Origin: CAYRDK01 sp043819345
Lineage (GTDB): Bacteria > Omnitrophota > Gorgyraeia > Velamenicoccales > Velamenicoccaceae
DNA length: 64,000 bases
Assembly (NCBI GenBank): GCA_043819345.1
Contig: JBDREX010000044.1
Span: 11,787 to 75,786 of the forward strand
Reading direction: 5' to 3'
A program made the translations under genes and the position numbers. Shown here piece by piece: positions 62,701 to 64,000 of this stretch. The first letter of the stretch is position 1, and the number at the start of each line of letters is the position of its first letter. The notes below the pieces were generated by a model that was not told the DNA's origin, did not search any database, and saw nothing but the letters and a program-made list of their open reading frames with translations.

Positions 62701-63398
62701 ACACCTTCAATCGTCTGTGTCGCGTCAAAAGCAAAGTTTAAAGTTTTATCAGCTGTAGTACATGTCAAATTATGAAATATACTATCACCTGAAATCGTTG
62801 AAGCGGCTGATGTATTCAACACCACCTCACCTGAATTATGTGTAAACGTGTCCGCATTAGCCCAATTGCCGCCAACAGTAATCGTTGTTGGCGCTTTTAA
62901 TGTGCCGGAAGAGATTGTTAAATTGCCTGAGATTGTCCATACGCCCGTCCTGGAATTCGTATTGATAGTGCCGTCTGTTAATGTTACATTAGCGGCGGTA
63001 ATGGCATAGTTAGAAGCGCTCGGATCTATGTCAGAGCCGGAGTTATTCTGAGTTAATGTTCCGTCTATATCAATGGCCCCTCCCAGGATAAAATTACCAG
63101 CGCCTGTGTGCATGATATTTTGGAAGTCGTGATTGGCATCTGTACCTCCAGGGGTAACCGTCTGATCGCTTGCACCATTAAATGTCACCGTGCCTGTGGA
63201 TGTGAAGACACCTGTGGCTGTATTGGTAAAGTTGCCAGAGAGCGCAAAAGCATTTGAGCCTGCATTGAATGTTGATATGACACCCCCTACGCCAATAGAT
63301 ATGGCATCAAAGACACAATTAGCATCACCTAAAACGATTGCATCTCCTGCTTCATCTAAAGATACATCCGGGTCATAATCTATATTCGTAAGCGTTAC
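59751..63398 (-). CDS. Giant repetitive surface protein, 5' end missing at an internal junction
   Basis: At least 1145 residues, read from GTG 63188, but coding signal continues in frame to about 63398 (for example VFTSTGTVTF, FALSGNFTNTATG), and no start codon exists before the stop at 63480. The N-terminal two-thirds repeats filamentous-haemagglutinin-like beta-strand units (GTFGYDTSTVTFNDSSRASIISG type). The C-terminal third (about 785-1110) has around 17 degenerate units of about 20 residues with the pattern F-x-G-V-x4-6-LP, then a basic tail without an obvious anchor. Probably exported or surface bound. Its 5' end runs into an unrelated gene (see 63399-64000). Confidence 0.7.
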   Translation of the reverse strand, partial: VTLTNIDYDPDVSLDEAGDAIVLGDANCVFDAISIGVGGVISTFNAGSNAFALSGNFTNTATGVFTSTGTVTFNGASDQTVTPGGTDANHDFQNIMHTGAGNFILGGAIDIDGTLTQNNSGSDIDPSASNYAITAANVTLTDGTINTNSRTGVWTISGNLTISSGTLKAPTTITVGGNWANADTFTHNSGEVVLNTSAASTISGDSIFHNLTCTTADKTLNFAFDATQTIEGVLTLTGEEDHLITLARFGGSGLDQFNLNVTGSSSVSYVSVSNSNASGDLISAYLSTDGGNNANWEFTGTGYAFSGTVYSDAGTTPIGANITVAIAVNGAPAVATAQTNVSGEYAFSGVAVSDGDVIIVYIDGETQKGSAVTVVSASDLSALNIYQDHVIVRHDYTTGYTTNANLATADNADPDIKYSVVDNNLTVNADQTLLIWVGDTYQPTGNVTGGNISIEGTVTAGSNIFTISGNFAKSGTFGYDTSTVTFNDSSRASIISGSTTFYNLTSTTPAKVLTFTRGTTQTVVKKITVTGAAAEPIEINDTGVGAVPKLTVESGATQAITNVKVTNNDASGGIELIAQGAASTLSGSTANWVLGSAGGRFLWRGTISSQWSDPLNWNLGMVPTQNDEAIIDAGAPHQPRLDIPARVKTLEVDSGTTFDTGGQSLSILSHMVLNGTLNAGNSTITITGNITSSGTGVIQGVSPALAVGGYIGTKDVPIELSVTGAATISAGGMNNMVSVSINGGSSVDYNTSIPGFVFINGRVDDKLGQSQIRSALETGASKMFLDPFAFNGMNSSLGLMNISAFVAGAPSAPVIIPMVTPMAIVPATPVVSAQPMAQAPVQTALPIVAKPVVPKPSFEGVDSKGVSVPQVQSQDFQGVVSQLAFQPVIAQREFSGIMPEAQLVTPRVFDGTRAMVQLPKTRENVFGFVSVQEFLPEALTEPVFKGVMTQAVFQEPVISKSLLKEMVVLVALPQAVNKEFFEAAAPSSSLPDRVLFQEMAVSAVLPQTVNKEFFESVVPRSSLPDSVSFKGVVMELNLPAKQETVSKFSFEGAGVMATLPSVMPAQEAVVRPSENLQKMFTGVKSELMSVEPLSREVFKGVVPVIKLPTRASFEGISSQAVLPQQLMKSSFQGVGASVELPSAVIVNKVALEKAGAKVILSHPVNPHVFGDVTGEMRVKVVFPGGQQIMPVHGIGVPLGAEKPLLEPRVKAREED

Positions 63399-64000
63399 AG
63401 AGTTGTGATTACAGGTATCGGAGTAATTTCTCCTAATGGTATTGGTAAAATAAATGCTTGGAACGGGATGTCTGCCGGATTATCCGCGGTAAGACTGGTG
63501 GATGGTTTTGACGTTTCAGTATTTAATACTAAAATTGCCGCGGAGGTACGCGATTTTGATCCTTTCAAACCCGGCCTAACGCATAAAGAAGTAATGCGTA
63601 TGGACCGTTATGTGCAATTTGGCGTGACTGCCGGAAAAATGGCAGTTGAGGATAGTAAGCTAAATTTTGCCAAAGAAGATCCGCGGCGTATCGGGGTTTG
63701 TTTGGCTAATGCTATATGCGGCACAAAATATATGGAAGAAGAGTTTGCTCTTGTGACTTGCGACGGGAAAAAACCCATAGATCCTTCTTTAGTGCGGCCG
63801 GATTTATATGACGCAGCGATGTTTAATACCCCTTCAATAGAGCTATCCGCGCGATATGGCTTAAAAGGAAGTTGCAATACTATTTCTACCGGCTGTACCG
63901 CGGGAACGGATTCGCTGGGTTTTGGTTTAGAGACTATTGCCGATGGCGAACAAGACATAATGATTTGCGGAGCGGCAGAAGCACCGCTTACCCCGATTAC
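63399..64000 (+). CDS. Beta-ketoacyl synthase, partial (type II PKS KS-alpha-like)
   Basis: The plus frame from about 63399 reads RVVITGIGVISPNG, then catalytic-Cys motif STGCTAGTDSLGFGLETI and ICGAAEAPLTPIT, and runs off the window edge. The TGCT-G-D and GAxEAPLTPI pattern resembles KS-alpha chains of type II polyketide systems more than FabF, from memory. No start codon fits: the motif begins directly at the junction with the minus-strand surface protein, and an in-frame stop lies at 63357. The base composition (more G than C on this strand) differs from the flanking region. Confidence 0.85.

Noticed and set aside
1..64000. CRISPR arrays, rRNA genes, transposases, prophage
   Set aside because: No regularly spaced repeats, no ribosomal RNA sequence, and no transposase, integrase or phage structural motif seen.

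Overview
The window reads as a bacterial chromosome segment with low to moderate GC content and a diderm envelope: lipoproteins with lipoboxes, an ExbB/TolR pair, an Rnf complex and a peptidoglycan amidase. The gene set (split glycine cleavage P-protein, ThyX, Rnf, DUF2339, a large surface protein, a small FtsH relative) would fit an uncultured lineage such as Omnitrophota, but that assignment is an inference from gene content. No phage, IS element, rRNA or CRISPR array was seen.

Layout. 1-5.4 kb (minus): truncated purL with duplicated PurS domains, purB, small membrane proteins, a LysM-amidase lipoprotein, a single-repeat GDT1-type transporter and thyX. 5.5-11.7 kb (plus): a promoter and a ZTP-type riboswitch with its own terminator, then gcvT-gcvH-gcvPA-gcvPB-lipM-lipA, which is a complete glycine cleavage and lipoylation operon except for the L-protein. 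11.8-17.2 kb (minus): an unusual operon of split transketolase, a RuBisCO-like protein, an unknown membrane-anchored protein, a small ferredoxin and MsrA. 17.3-30.8 kb: a redox thioredoxin-like protein, membrane proteins, an acyltransferase/acyl-ligase fusion with a MarR regulator and a perfect palindrome, ABC-F, TypA, tRNA-fMet, ftsB and eno. 31-33.7 kb (plus): a compact FtsH-like protease and a lipoprotein. 33.8-40.5 kb (minus): MFS transporter, rnfCGDEAB and purN in one tightly overlapping operon. 40.6-52.6 kb: tRNA-Thr, RDD protein, comEC, exbB/tolR, comEA, leuS, nfo, a receiver protein, tRNA-Ala and small secreted or redox proteins. 52.9-59.7 kb (plus): NfeD/slipin pair, tRNA-Leu, a DUF4143 ATPase, a CHASE2-receiver protein and a lipoprotein. 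59.75-63.4 kb (minus): a giant surface protein. From 63.4 kb: a ketosynthase fragment.

The genes concentrate on one-carbon and purine metabolism (purL, purB, purN, thyX, the gcv operon), and the ZTP riboswitch would tie glycine-derived one-carbon supply to purine/folate status.

Most interesting observations: (1) the RuBisCO-like protein coupled to a split transketolase; (2) three of the four tRNA genes (Thr, Ala, Leu) are each followed by a hairpin-rich module of about 90 bp that ends in a second copy of the tRNA 3' end; (3) a ZTP riboswitch controlling gcvT; (4) a degenerate repeat domain in the surface protein; (5) an abrupt head-to-head junction near 63.4 kb where two genes both lack their 5' ends, suggesting a rearrangement or an assembly chimera.
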